Below, piece by piece: positions 1-10,363 of a stretch of DNA of 64,000 nt. The first letter of the stretch is position 1. The number at the start of each line of letters is the position of its first letter. The notes under the pieces were generated by a model. That model did no database searches, was not told where the DNA came from, and saw nothing but the letters and a program-made list of their open reading frames with translations. Source of the DNA: Toxonevra muliebris (taxonomy: Eukaryota; Arthropoda; Insecta; Diptera; Pallopteridae); the NCBI GenBank assembly GCA_963691655.1, contig OY829326.1:108473388-108537387 (forward strand), read 5' to 3'. A program made the position numbers and the translations under genes.

Positions 1-121
1 AAATGTCGAAGAACAATTTAGAATCCAAAAGCAGACAAAATTTCCTAAAAAATTCCTGGTATGGCAAGCTATATGAAGTTGCGGCAAAAGAAGAAAGTCA
101 TTTGTTACAGTGTGCTCTATA

Positions 122-857
122 CAGGGTGACAATTGTAAAGTGACGCAAGTTTAATACTCTGCAGCATGCTTTGCCATTTACCGTTACTTTCATTTAAAAA
201 GCAAATTCATTCATCATTGGCTTTGCTTTTAATTTCATTTGAATTTTTGTTATTACATTTTGAAATTTCCATAAAAATGGACAAGGAAAATATTCGTCGT
301 GAAATTATGAAATTTCATTTGGCAAATTATAGTAGCCGTCAAATTGCAAAGGCTTTAAATTTGTCAAGTCGTACGGTAGACCGAGCTATTATTCGATATA
401 ATTGAACGGGGGGTTTTGAAGATAGAGACCGGGGAAAATTTTCAACAGTTGCCACTACCGGTTTAACAGAAAAAATTCGTAAACGAATCAAGCGAAATCC
501 AAGGCGTTCAATGAGAAAAATCGCTAAGGAATGGGCTAATCCAATGGGCTACTCTATTTGGAGTATTTTAGAGAGTAAGGCTTGTGCATCTCAACACCAC
601 AGTCTGGAGTCGCTGACAAATTCATTAGAGAAAGCCTGGACTGAAATTGATCAGGAAGTCCTGCGGCGAACAGTCCTACGATTTCCGGATCGATTGAAGG
701 CATGTGTGCAGGCTAAAGGATGTTATATTGAATGAGGTGGGGTTCAAATGAATGCTTATATATTCAGCAATGTTAACACTTAATTGTACTTAATGGAAGT
801 ACGTCCTTTTGAAAATAACTGCTGAAATGTGTGCGTCACTTTACGATTGTCACCCTG
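122..857 (+). mobile_element. Nested non-autonomous mariner-type element with TA duplication
   Basis: The 736-bp element has matching inverted ends, CAGGGTGACAATTGTAAAGT on the left and a close reverse complement ending in CACCCTG on the right. It is flanked by TA at 120-121 and 858-859, the target duplication expected of the Tc1/mariner superfamily. It lies inside the Tc1-like element. Its coding part is shortened (see 277-735), so it looks like an internally deleted derivative that would need a transposase supplied in trans. Confidence 0.88.
277..735 (+). pseudogene. Internally deleted mariner-type transposase remnant
   Basis: The frame opens at ATG 277 with a helix-turn-helix of transposase type (SSRQIAKALNLSSRTVDRAI). 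It is broken by one in-frame TGA at 403-405 and continues in the same frame to 735. The second DNA-binding part (RSMRKIAKEW) runs directly into the extreme C-terminal part (NPMGYSIWSILE, then a helical tail ending KGCYIE). The catalytic aspartate core expected between them is missing. The deletion kept the frame, so without the stop codon this would encode a short DNA-binding protein with no nuclease core. It is most likely dead. Confidence 0.8.
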
Positions 858-858
858 T

Positions 859-1237
859 AAATACCGAAATATACATCAAATAATGTTTGAAAAAATACTT
901 CTTCCTTTCATAAGAGAGCACAATGAGTACACATATTTTTGGCTCGATTTCGCATCATGTCACTACGGCAAGAAAGCTCTGGAGTGGTACCACAGTAATA
1001 ACATAGTTTTTGTACCAAGAGAGACCAATCCTCCAAATTGTCCGGAGCTAAGACCAGTGGAGAGATATTTGGCTGTTGCGAAAAGAAACTTAAAAAGCAT
1101 AAAAAAGGTGTCCCAAAATACCGAAGATTTTAAAAGGAGATGGGCAAACTGTTCACAAAAAGGTGTCTGAAACAACTATCAAATCTCTAATGGAAGGCTT
1201 ACCAAAAAAAGTCCACAAGTTCATAAATAGTGGTTAG
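859..1237 (+). pseudogene. C-terminal part of Tc1-like transposase
   Basis: After the nested insertion the Tc1-like transposase frame resumes with the second catalytic region (WLDFASCHYGKKALEW) and the third (CPELRPVERY). By my count the second Asp and the Glu of RPVE are separated by about 37 residues, a DD37E-like spacing. The frame is lost near 1145-1170 compared with the copy at 56646. The former stop codon corresponds to TAG at 1235-1237. The N-terminal half is outside the window. Confidence 0.75.
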
Positions 1238-1372
1238 AACTATAAAAGGTATATTTTTCTGTAATTTTTAAAATATTATCAATTAAATAAAAAAAAATCA
1301 AAACTCTAAGATCAACCGTTTAAAAATTATTGAACTTTATATATGTTAAGATTTTTTCGATCTCACTCCTTA

Positions 1373-1603
1373 GTTGGACCTACAATTTAACGCCGATTCC
1401 AAACGGCAGTGTAGCAATTTTCTATCGGCTTGGTGGTTTTGCCATTACCAACCAATGTGTTTACTTGTACACTATCTTATAATTCTCATATACTTTATAT
1501 TGATAGTGAATATAAGAAAGTTATGAAAATTAACCACCAGGCGAAGACGCGAATCGAACTCGAACCTCCCGGATGAAAGTCTAGTGTACTATCTAGGTCG
1601 TCT
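1373..1603 (-). repeat. tRNA-derived SINE, copy 1 (3' end cut by Tc1-like element)
   Basis: Read on the minus strand, the copy starts near 1603 with GACGACC and a tRNA-like A-box region (tagatagtacactag), then a B-box-like GGTTCGAGTTCGATT. A body follows that is shared with copies at 9631-9897, 49796-50030 and 51042-51345, and it ends in GTAGGTCCAAC next to the Tc1-like element. The LINE-like tail seen in the 51-kb copy is absent because the Tc1-like element inserted at the TA just after CCAAC. Confidence 0.8.
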
Positions 1604-3031
1604 TATATGTATATAAAAACTAGATTTTCGTTTGACTGCGATTGAGCTGAAACTTCCACAATGTATTTGTTGTGAGGCCAAAAGTGCGCGTCAACATTCG
1701 TAACGGGGATTAGAGAAGTGATCGTGGTGCCTCGCATACAAAAATGAACTTTTATCTCAGGAACTTTTTGTAGTACGGCACGAAAGTAATATTTGTTCTC
1801 GGCATTTTGTACGAAAAGTGGGCGTGGTACCTCCCATACAAATCATATTTGAGTATGTCTCTCGAACCATATACAATATAGTACTGAAATTTCGTACAAA
1901 GACGCTGTTTGAAAATATCATACTACCGAAAAGATTTGAATGGGATTGGAAAGGGAGGTTTGGCACCTTCCATATTACTTTAATATTCATATTTTTTAAT
2001 ACTTTTTTCACTACTTTTTTTACTACCTTTTCTTACTACCTTTTTTACAATTTATTTGTTATGAAGTGAGAAGTGCACGTAAGTCAAAATTTCTCAAGCT
2101 GTCCTTTAGATAACACTGAACAACAAAATCTCAAAATTATCACTGCAGCACTCCACTTGAAGTTAAATACTATTTTATTTATTTCTTCTCCTGTCACAGG
2201 GTATTTGATTTTTCGTCAAAATCAAAAATAATGTTGCTTCTATCTTCAAATACCAATGACTTTGTGTAAATATATATGCCAAAAAAATTTTTTAAAAATT
2301 CTTAAGTATTTATTTATTTAAAATAAGTGAAGATGGGGGTTCACCCCGACCTATGTCATATTAAATTACATAAATTCATGTTTTTTAAAGTTTTTTCATA
2401 ACTAATTTAAAAAAATTAATTAAAATTTTTAGAATGATTCTTTGAAGAATTTTGAGAAAAGGGTGGGTGTCAAAATCACCTCATGTAATGAAACAAAATG
2501 TAAAAGCGTGTCGCTTTCACGCATCTCACCTTCCCCTACTAATGCTGGCTACTAAAACAAAATTTCACTTCGTCAACAAAATATCGCGTTTACTTTAGTT
2601 CTGTATTCAAAATGTTGTTAAAAGAATTCCATATCTTTTAATCCTAATGCGATATAAAATCTATCGTATTACTGTTAAAAAAATTTGTTGTCTTCATATG
2701 AGAACAAAATTCAAGTTCATTTCAATAAAATCTAAAGACAAAATATTTAATTTTTAAAGTAAATTATATTTTCTTAATAAATTTAAAAACTAAAATATGG
2801 AAATGAAACTTATGCTAAAAATGCTGCCATTTAAAAAACTTGATGGAAAAATAATAATAAAATGAACTGCACAATATACAATAAAACTAAGAATGACAAT
2901 GAAGAAAAAAAAAACGAAACTCACAAATGCAATGAAAATCAAATGAAAATCGTATAGACACCAATATATAGTAAGCAAGTCAACAATGGACAACAAAATG
3001 AAAATACACAAACAATAGAAACCTAAAATCA
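1604..3031. other. AT-rich intergenic DNA downstream of the minus-strand gene
   Basis: No convincing gene was seen. Around 1640-2070 there are short stretches such as gtgggcgtggtacctcccat, which resemble the dispersed sequence near 20.7 kb (aaatgccacgcccacttt); these are probably old repeats. The open frames here lack coding features. On the minus strand this stretch should contain the 3' untranslated region of the gene ending at 3032, but I cannot fix its polyadenylation site. Confidence 0.5.
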
Positions 3032-3415
3032 CTACCATGACTTAACTCCACCGCCGCCAGCGCCAGCAGCTGGTTTATGGCCTGCCGAACTGGCGGATAA
3101 TAACGAATGCGACGCATGTGATGCGCCGCCAGAAGCGCCCAGCGAAGCATTCAATATTAAACTAATAGCACTGCCAACTAAATGCGAGACAATATGTTTG
3201 ATGAAGCCACCCGAATCAGAACCACCACCACCTGCTGCTGCACCGCCACCACCTTCTTTATGATACTGATACTGATGTTGATGGGTGCCATAATCAGCTT
3301 TACGTTCCTCTGTTTCTTCTTCGGAAGCTTTACGATTTTTAGCTTCCAAAAAACTGCTAATAAGATTTTGTGCAAAGAGTATCGGCCTTAGGGGTGCATC
3401 ATCCTCTTCAGGGTC
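3032..3415 (-). CDS. Terminal exon of the Gly-rich protein gene
   Basis: The acceptor is tttttgttag before 3415. The frame starts DPEEDDAPLRPILFAQNL and continues 127 codons to a stop at 3032-3034, ending GGGGVKSW. It holds a charged helix, a His/Gln/Tyr patch, poly-Gly/Ala and a C-terminal small-residue hydrophobic region. An internal start would give only the downstream part; the in-frame acceptor makes the longer exon more likely. Confidence 0.72.
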   Translation of the reverse strand, partial: DPEEDDAPLRPILFAQNLISSFLEAKNRKASEEETEERKADYGTHQHQYQYHKEGGGGAAAGGGGSDSGGFIKHIVSHLVGSAISLILNASLGASGGASHASHSLLSASSAGHKPAAGAGGGGVKSW

Positions 3416-6400
3416 CTAACAAAAATTAATCAAAAAAGAAAGAGAGAAAAGAAAAAGAAAAACAATGCGAAAAACAAAATAAAATTTATGTGATAAACTC
3501 GTATTTGCATATAAAACAAAATATTCTTTTATAAATACAATAACTCCACACCAAATAATGTTAGTCACTAGCTACGTTGTTAGTAATAATTGTTTAAAAA
3601 TTGTAATTATAATAAATACAGCGCTCAATGCAGCTACAACGGTGCCCAAGAAGTTGCCAATAAATTGTCCATTATTTATCTGAAATTATATAATTAAATT
3701 TATTAAGATCCATTGAGCGAAACATTTCCGGTATGTAATGACAACAACTAAAATACTTACCGCACCCCCACCTCCAGACAGACCATCAAGTGCGATGCCC
3801 ACATAATTACCCAGCACGGTACCGAAGTTTTTGTTTCCCTGCGTATTTGAAAAAGAGTATTAGTTAAGTAAGTAAGTTAGTTAAGGTAGTAAATTTTGTT
3901 TGTGTATGAAAATTATTGTGTTTTTAACCACAAATTACCGATAACAAACCAGAAATCAATGAAGTCGCCGTGCTAATCAAAGATTCAATATCTAAACCCA
4001 TGGGCTGAAAAATAATAACAATTTAATCATTCTGTTGTTAAATTTATATATTTCTAGGCTTACACCGAATAATGTTGATACAACACCAGTAAGTGCACCA
4101 ATTAATGCACCTATATCAGAGCCTCCTTCTCCCTGTAAATCAACGGAATTACAATTTGTTTCAAAGGAATAATTAAAAACCCCATAAGGCAAATATAATG
4201 TGTGAGAAGAAGAAAGACCATGAATCGCTGCTGTAATGTAACATTATCTTAACTTATTTCTTGATGCTAATCCAATTTTGAAATGATGTCAATATGACAT
4301 TTCTGCACTAAAAAAAAAAGATTTAGTTTATTTTAGAAAATTTAGTTGTAATCAGAGTTGCCACGGCCTAAAAAATTGTGTAATCAAATTCTTCTAAAAA
4401 TGTTAGCAATTTGAAAAAAAAAAAGTAAACAAACATATATAGTAGTAGTAAGACAAGAAATGCTTATATAGGGGTGATTTAAAAGAAAAATTTGACCAGT
4501 GGTTCAATCCCATGCGGAGCCAACAAAAATTTTTTTTTAAATCATCTTTTATCTGCCATTTATGAAAAAAGGAAAAAACTGCAGAGATTGGCCTGTGTGG
4601 CGCCATGCGAACTTGTCCGACGGCATCCATGGAGGTCCTATTAAAACTCACACCCCTTCATATTCACATTCAATCCCAGATGAAGAGGGCTATCCTAAGG
4701 ATGTCTGGTGAAGATATCGGAGCAAATGGATGGCTTAATCGAAAGAAGTTTGATATTCTAGAGAGAGAGCATCCTGAAATTGCTATACCGAGGGACAACA
4801 TGTAGAGTTGGGAAGGTATATCTAAAATATATAAGATAGGCCTCCATATGATAACATGGTACACAGACGGTTCACTCACTGAGGAAGGAACTGGTGCAGA
4901 AGTATCTGGGCCGAGGCTAAAAATACTCTGATCCCTTGGGTAGATACACCAGTATCTTTCAAGCGGAAATATACGCAATTGATAGGTGTGCATACTTTAA
5001 TCTCAAGCACAACTACCGGAGCCAAAACATTGCGATTCTCACCGATAGCCAAGCGGCTATAAATGCACTTAAATCTCACCAGGTTACCTCAAAACTGATG
5101 ATGGAGTCCCTTGATAAACTAAATACGATTGGGTTGTATAAACGGATTTGGATCCTTTGGGTTCCGGGTCGTATTGGAATTAAAGGGAATGAATCTGCGG
5201 ATATACTAGCATAGAAAGGAGCATCAACTCCTTTCGTCGGCGGAATAGTTACAGAAACACTCTTTATTCTAATTATGAAAGAAAAAGAAAATCTAAGGAA
5301 ATTATACTGGGAACACAGACCAGGACTAGGGCATTCGAAAGCTCTATTAGGAACCTATAACCTAAAACGATTCAAATGAATGAATTTGTCAAAGAATAGT
5401 CTTAGAATCATTACAGGAATTCTAACAGGTCACTGTAGGTTGAACTATCACCTAACAAAACTGGGAATTAAATTTAATGAATCATACAGGTTTTGCAGAA
5501 AAGATAGGGAATCCGCGAAGCATCTCTTAGGACAGTGCCCTGTACTTATGCACATTCGTAAAAGAGATCTGAGTAACCACCAAATACCAGATGATAATCT
5601 CAACTCCAAAGAAGTAAGATCCATACTAAAATTTCTATTGTAGGCTGGACTTATGGAAATACTTTAAGTCCATGAAGGAGCACAATAGATCTTAAAGGTT
5701 GCAGTGCGCTACCCCAATAATAATAATAATAATATGGAAAAAGGGAGCTTAAAATCCTATTTTCAAGAGAAAGGGTAAGAGTTAGAGGAAAATTGTATAT
5801 TGTTTATTGCTCATCTCTTTGTGATTAAGAGCTTTGCATCAGACATAAAATTCGTATCTGCTGAAATAAACAAATTTCTTAATAGCCCCTGAAGATTTAA
5901 TTTTTCCGACTTCAGGTCATTGTGGGAGAACTAAATGTGATGGGAGAAATCAGCGACTCCAAATTACTATAAAACCGATGGAAAATCTCTCGAAATCTTG
6001 GTTGAAAATTTGTGGCCCTATGTAATTTTGGTACTATTTACATTTCTCATTCGATAACTTGCAGAGATGACACCAAGTATGCATGAACATAATTAGTGCT
6101 ACCCATTCTTATCGAATGAAAATAACTAAATAAGGGGAGTAATAAAAAATTATGCCAATACATATATCAAAATTTTCTTGCAAATTTTAGTTCAAATTAA
6201 ACTAAAAAAAAATCAAAGTGAGAAAAAAGTACACGTGTGCACAACCGTAAAAAAAGTAAGCAAATTTGCTTACAAATAAGCAAAACGGCAACCCTGGCTG
6301 TAATTGGCAAAGAAATGAGGTGACCAACTGAACATTTTCTCATTTTTATCAGTCACTGTTAAAACACAGTGCAACATTTTTAAAACATATTCATGATTCA

Positions 6401-8753
6401 ATTATACGGTGGCAAGTGGATGAAATTACTACCATAGCTGAGTAAAACCCTCTCTGGGTTTTGCAAGTTTGGTGACGGTCGCGATTTCACAGTGGCTTGC
6501 AATTTTCAAATTTTAATCAAAAATCGCATGAAATAATATGAATTTACACTTATGATGAATGTTGCCTTTCAGAGCCCATAGCCAAATTTTAAAGGAAATC
6601 TCTTCTTAGAACACTTTAACCCATTAACTTAGACTCATATGAGTATTTTTTGTCCTTTTTTTTTTGAGACAGCCCAGAAAAGTCCCCTTTAAAAGAGTGA
6701 TCAAAGAACAAAATATTTCACAAAAATATTTTGAAGAAAATTTCACTAAAAATAAGAAGCACCTACGGGTTAAAGATAAGGCATTTAACCACACAACAAA
6801 GCAAAGTTTAGTTTTATGCTTCACTTTTAACCCGTAGGTATTTCTTGTCTTTAGTAGCCCCAATTGAAATTTCTTTTAAAACATTTTTGAGGAACATATT
6901 AATCCTTAAAAAAAAACCAAAAATATCCATATGTGTTGAAGTTCATAGGTTAAAGAGCTCCAAAAAAAAAATTCGTGTAAAATTGTATTGATAAGAGGAA
7001 ACATACGATGAATCTCGTCAATTGCCTTGAATTTTCTCAATTCGAACTATTTCGTCTTCATGAAGAGAACTCCAGATAATACTTGAATATTAGAGAATCA
7101 ATCTTACTAAACTCACAAAAACAGTTTTTAAAGTGTGAGGATTTAAAAAACGTTTGAGTTCCTTTCCGAAAAGCCAAGCTTTGAGTTAGCCTTCTAAATC
7201 AAATATTCTCCATGTGCGTTGAATGATAATTTGCGGTTAAAGTAAATGCCCAAATCTTTAAATATGGAAAATAATGGAAAATAAAATAATAAAAATAAAA
7301 TTGGCACTTGATTTAGTTACAATTGGGTTGAAAATGAATCATCCTCCTTGACAATTAATTTTCTGATAAAAAGATATGAGGTTATCCATCCCAACAAATT
7401 TGAGTGAATTCTTAACTTTCCAAGTTTAGTCATCAAAATTTTATTTAAAAACATGTAAAAATTGTTAGATTTGTGCTAAAAAATGTTCCGGCAAAAAAAA
7501 CAGTGCTGGTGTAGTGAAATGGGATTTTTCTCTTTGCGCTTGTAAACTATTTTGCCTAAAAGTTTAGGAATAACCGACAGTATTACAAATGGGCGATAGT
7601 TGTCTGCTTGATCTTTTAGACTGGACTTGAAGATTAGTTATACATAAGTAAATTTCGATTTCTCTTAAAGTTAAACCAGCAAATATCGCTGGAGTACAGT
7701 TTTCCCCCAGCCCCTTTATTGGGATCGAGGTCACTCACTAAGAGCATCGAAAACTTCATATTCTGCTACAACCATGTTACCAATATTCATGATAGGACAA
7801 TTCGAAAATATCTTGGGGATTATTAGCTAATACTCCTTTAAATTACTTTGACTTAGGAAGACCATTCCATTTTCGTTTCCAATTATAAAAGACCCCAAAT
7901 GCCTTAGAATACAATTTTGTATTAGACATAATTGTGCTTAAATAATTTTTACATAAAAAGTTAGACAGAAATACCGGGGTCGCTTTGAATACATGTTAAC
8001 AACCTATGATTGCCACCATTCCAAAAACTCATTTCTAATCATTTGCTCATATGAAAAAAATAAATATTCTCTCCAATCTTTTTCACTTTACCAATACCTG
8101 CTATACTTTGAATACTTGATAGCAATCTATGATTATATCCAAATCACTGCTACAATTACAGCGGTCGATCCTCAGTCATTCACTCATATATTATATATTT
8201 TATGTGTGTATGTGCTTACTCACTCCACTTAAACTTGCTATAAGGCCAACAAGACCACCGCCACCGCCGCCACCACCTGCTGGCTCATCGCTGCCATTCA
8301 TTGTTTCTGGTGAGCTACCAGCTTCTTGCTTAGCTGGTACTTCAGATGCTGGTTTGTTAGCAGATGCTGTTGTTGCTGTTGCTGTTTCTGTTGTTGTTGC
8401 TGTTCCAGTTGTTACATTATCATTCTTAGACTTTCTTAATGAAAAATATATAAGTAGGAAGGGGCGGGAGCAAGGGACAAGAGATTATTTATATTATTTG
8501 AGATAAAATTTTGTTAAATAGCCGCTAAATAATTTTGTTTGAAGGTTAGTAACCAAAAATAAAAAAATACACAAAATCAAAGCAAAGAAAAAGAACAAAT
8601 TCGCTACTATTAAACACATACACAATTGTTGTTATTTTATCATTCACTCACATTTGAACGAGTGTCCAGTTCTAAATCCACATCCTCGAGTGAATCTATG
8701 GTATCTCCACGTTTTACAATACTATTATCAACTAAGTTGTTATGAAAGTCATC
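3032..8753 (-). CDS. Spliced Gly-rich hydrophobic protein gene (5' end not found)
   Basis: At least seven exons can be joined on the minus strand: 8753-8652, 8424-8224, 4132-4064, 4004-3939, 3838-3761, 3679-3620 and 3415-3032, ending in TAA or TAG-type stop at 3032-3034. Every visible exon is a multiple of three and every junction is phase 0, giving about 319 codons. The first visible exon is acidic with a dibasic KR (SIVKRGDT). The second is Thr/Ala-rich and ends in poly-Gly followed by GLVGLIASLSG. Four short exons then encode hydrophobic Gly/Leu/Ile segments of 20-26 residues. The last exon has a charged stretch (KNRKASEEETEERK), a His/Gln/Tyr patch and a Gly/Ala/Ser-rich hydrophobic tail. 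A signal-peptide exon must lie upstream. It may be a secreted or membrane-active protein; I do not recognise the family. Confidence 0.7.
3620..3679 (-). CDS. Exon of the Gly-rich protein gene (20 codons)
   Basis: The acceptor is ataatttcag and the donor is the weaker GTATTT. The phase-0 exon encodes INNGQFIGNFLGTVVAALSA. Confidence 0.68.
3761..3838 (-). CDS. Exon of the Gly-rich protein gene (26 codons)
   Basis: The acceptor is aatacgcag and the donor GTAAGT. The phase-0 exon encodes GNKNFGTVLGNYVGIALDGL followed by SGGGGA. Confidence 0.72.
3939..4004 (-). CDS. Exon of the Gly-rich protein gene (22 codons)
   Basis: The acceptor is atttttcag and the donor GTAATT. The phase-0 exon encodes PMGLDIESLISTATSLISGL followed by LS. 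Confidence 0.7.
4064..4132 (-). CDS. Exon of the Gly-rich protein gene (23 codons)
   Basis: The acceptor is gatttacag and the donor GTAAGC. The exon is phase 0 on both sides and encodes GEGGSDIGALIGALTGVVST followed by LFG, a hydrophobic small-residue helix. Confidence 0.7.
4555..5735 (+). mobile_element. I-type LINE 3' fragment (RNase H and C-terminal region), decayed
   Basis: The fragment lies in the large intron of the minus-strand gene. It begins in the segment after the reverse transcriptase (RTCPTASMEVLL), then an RNase H domain with WYTDGS, FQAEIYAI, LTDSQAAI and GNESADILA. A C-terminal region follows with a Cys/His cluster (CRKDRESAKHLLGQCP). In-frame stops at 4803-4805, 5212-5214 and 5377-5379, plus a frameshift, show that it is dead. 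The 3' end is a (TAA)n run at 5717-5733, typical of I-clade LINEs. Related fragments lie at 44901-45562 and 45928-46740. Confidence 0.8.
5740..5955 (+). repeat. Single arm related to the 44-kb foldback element
   Basis: The stretch with gaaataaacaaatttcttaa, then tagcccctgaagattt and tgtgggagaactaaatgtg, matches the right arm of the inverted repeat at 44560-44800 and, reversed, its left arm at 44090-44280. Only one arm was seen here. It directly follows the LINE tail, as the 44-kb copy directly neighbours a LINE tail. Confidence 0.6.
5956..6615. other. AT-rich intron DNA, nothing recognised
   Basis: This is part of the large intron between exons 4132 and 8224 of the minus-strand gene. Short poly-A runs only; no coding, RNA or mobile-element feature could be supported. 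Confidence 0.4.
6616..6953. mobile_element. TTAA-flanked palindromic element (piggyBac-type MITE pair?)
   Basis: TTAA at 6616-6619 and 6950-6953 flank ends reading CCCATTAACTTAGACTCATA and, from the other side, CCTATGAACTTCAACACATA. Inside, two more TTAA sites (6770-6773 and 6827-6830) carry outward copies of CCCGTAGGTRYTTCTT. The whole is therefore an inverted duplication of a short unit around a central spacer. TTAA duplication is the hallmark of piggyBac-type elements; no transposase is present. Confidence 0.55.
6954..8223. other. Intron DNA without recognised features
   Basis: This is the remainder of the large intron of the minus-strand gene up to the exon at 8224. It is AT-rich with no convincing coding sequence, RNA gene or inverted-repeat element by eye. 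Confidence 0.4.
8224..8424 (-). CDS. Exon of the Gly-rich protein gene (67 codons, Thr/Ala then poly-Gly)
   Basis: The donor is GTGAGT right after codon GGA at 8224. The acceptor is either ctaag before 8424 or aaag before 8430; both keep phase 0. The exon encodes a Thr/Ala-rich stretch, a Ser/Pro/Glu linker, eight consecutive Gly and GLVGLIASLSG. Confidence 0.65.
8652..8753 (-). CDS. Exon of the Gly-rich protein gene (34 codons)
   Basis: The acceptor is tatatttttcag before 8753 and the donor is GTGAGT at 8651-8646. Only the frame starting GAT GAC is open, so the exon is phase 0 at both ends. It encodes an acidic segment with a dibasic KR site. Confidence 0.7.
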
Positions 8754-9288
8754 CTGAAAAATATAATCGAAATTTCGTTCGTTGGTGAATATGAATTTTA
8801 ATTTTAAAAAAAATTTTAACTACATTCAGTATTGTAATGAGATACATAATCATAAAAAAAATGGGTTGAAATTAAGCTTGAAATGTTGATTAAGTGTGGA
8901 ATAAATTGCAATGGTTACTTACTCTAGTCACTTACTTGAAGCCTACAGTTTCTAGGTTAAGGTAAAATTTGAATTAAAAATTTAGATTCTTTTTAAACTA
9001 CTTATTTAAAGTATAATCGAATACAAGTGTAACTACCATAAAGTGGGTGCAAGTTGAGATACTTTCTTGAAATCTTTTCTACTATTTATAGGTAACCGCA
9101 GGTCAAGGGAAAATCATTAGCTACAGTGAGCTGTTGAGAAATACTTTCAAAATTATACTCAGTAACAAAAAGAGTGGGATTTAAACATGTTCAAATTGCA
9201 TATATTAAAGTGGCACACATACGGGTGCAAGTGTTGAAACAAGTGAATATCCAAGCAAGAATTTCTCCTGTACAAGTCAAGACATAGT

Positions 9289-9489
9289 AATTCACTCAAA
9301 TAGTCAAGCCGCAAACTGGGCCCTTGACTCTTTTGAGGTATCGTAAAAGCTAGTCTGGGGTTGCCTAGAGCTACTGATTAAGTTAGGCAAGACGAACACG
9401 GTAACCATTTTCTGAGTCTCTGGACATACAGAAATACATGGTAATAAAATAACCGATTGGTTGGCAACAAAGGCAGCGAACTATTTTTA
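9289..9489 (+). pseudogene. LINE RNase H remnant
   Basis: Translation gives HSNSQAANWALDSFEVS, then KLVWGCLELLIKLGKTNTV and SGHTEIHGNKITDWLATKAA. This matches the region of RNase H with the DSQAA and GHxxIxGNxxAD motifs of I/LOA-group LINEs, such as the copies at 41.6 and 46.6 kb. The catalytic Asp before SQAA is Asn here and two in-frame stops are present. It is an isolated fragment. Confidence 0.65.
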
Positions 9490-9630
9490 AGTATAGGAAA
9501 AAGACTGCCAGACGTTCTGATTTCATCAGTGCATGTACTGATTTTTAAATTTATGTGTGTAATGTAAGGACAGCAAAAAAAATTTTGTTTCTGAAGTGAC
9601 TAATGCGTGGTGTGTTATTTCCATTGATAA

Positions 9631-9897
9631 ACTCTATAGTTTAGTGAGTAGTACACTAAACTTTCAACCAGGAGGTTGCGGGTACGTTTCCCGTCTTGGT
9701 CTGGTGATTAATTCTCATTTTCTTCTTACATTCTTGTCGATATGAAGTGAATGAGAATTATAAGAAAGTGTACAAATGCAAGTGCACTTCCTGGTGATGA
9801 CAAATTACTACACAACTATTTGAAATCGGGGTTTAACTATAGATTCAACCATTCTGGCCTTACTGTGTCGTCCATGGATACACACTTAACCTAACCC
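9631..9897 (+). repeat. tRNA-derived SINE, copy 2
   Basis: The plus-strand copy has an A-box-like tagtttagtgagtagtacac, a B-box-like ggttgcgggtacgtttccc, and the shared body (tctggtgattaattctcatt). It ends near cacttaacctaaccc, resembling the CCTAACCTA end of the 51-kb copy and the LOA-like LINE. It is diverged, and no clear target duplication could be read. Confidence 0.7.
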
Positions 9898-10363
9898 AAT
9901 GACAACAACAATGTTAAAAAGTATTTATTTACTTATTTAGTACCCATTTAAATTGTTTTCTGTTTCGTTTTTAATATGAAATATATATTTAAATAAAACA
10001 TATGGGTAATTCCAGCAAGTTTCGACTAATATTGTTTTAGACACAGTTTCGATTTTGATGATTTTTTGTAAGCCGGCTGAAAAAATCTTATGATTTTCTT
10101 TTTATTATCTCTTAGGTCTTACGTGGAGTGGTCACTCAAAATTTCCAAACATGCACCAAAGAATCATTTTCAAGAACTCATAATTTCCATTGCATGAATG
10201 GTAATTTAACGATATGTAGCTTGTTGAAACTGTAATACGGAGGACCATAAGAGATAATAAAAAAAGAAGTCCATACTCTTAAGATTTTCTCTGTCAGCTT
10301 ACAAAAAATCATCAAGTTTAAAGGAGTGTCAGATACCGTTTTCTTGTTTTTTAGTCGAAACTT

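Larger units (their letters stand above)
1..1370 (+). mobile_element. Tc1-like DNA transposon, copy 1 (cut by window edge, interrupted)
   Basis: This is the right part of a Tc1/mariner-superfamily element that also occurs at 14308-15608 (minus) and 56646-57865 (plus). The right inverted terminal repeat ends in ATCTCACTCCT followed by the target TA at 1371-1372. The left end lies outside the window. The element is split by a second transposon at 122-857; removing it restores the sequence ctctataaatacc seen in the third copy. The right end abuts a SINE tail at a TA that the intact SINE at 51 kb also has, so this element inserted into an older SINE. Confidence 0.88.

Noticed and set aside
3178..3391. 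Open frames on both strands overlapping the last exon of the Gly-rich gene
   Set aside because: They are shadows of the Gly/Ala-rich coding exon in other frames.
4490..4530. tRNA-like B box (gtggttcaatcccatgcgg), similar reversed stretch at 44530-44560
   Set aside because: No A box or cloverleaf could be found, so neither a tRNA nor a SINE head is supportable.
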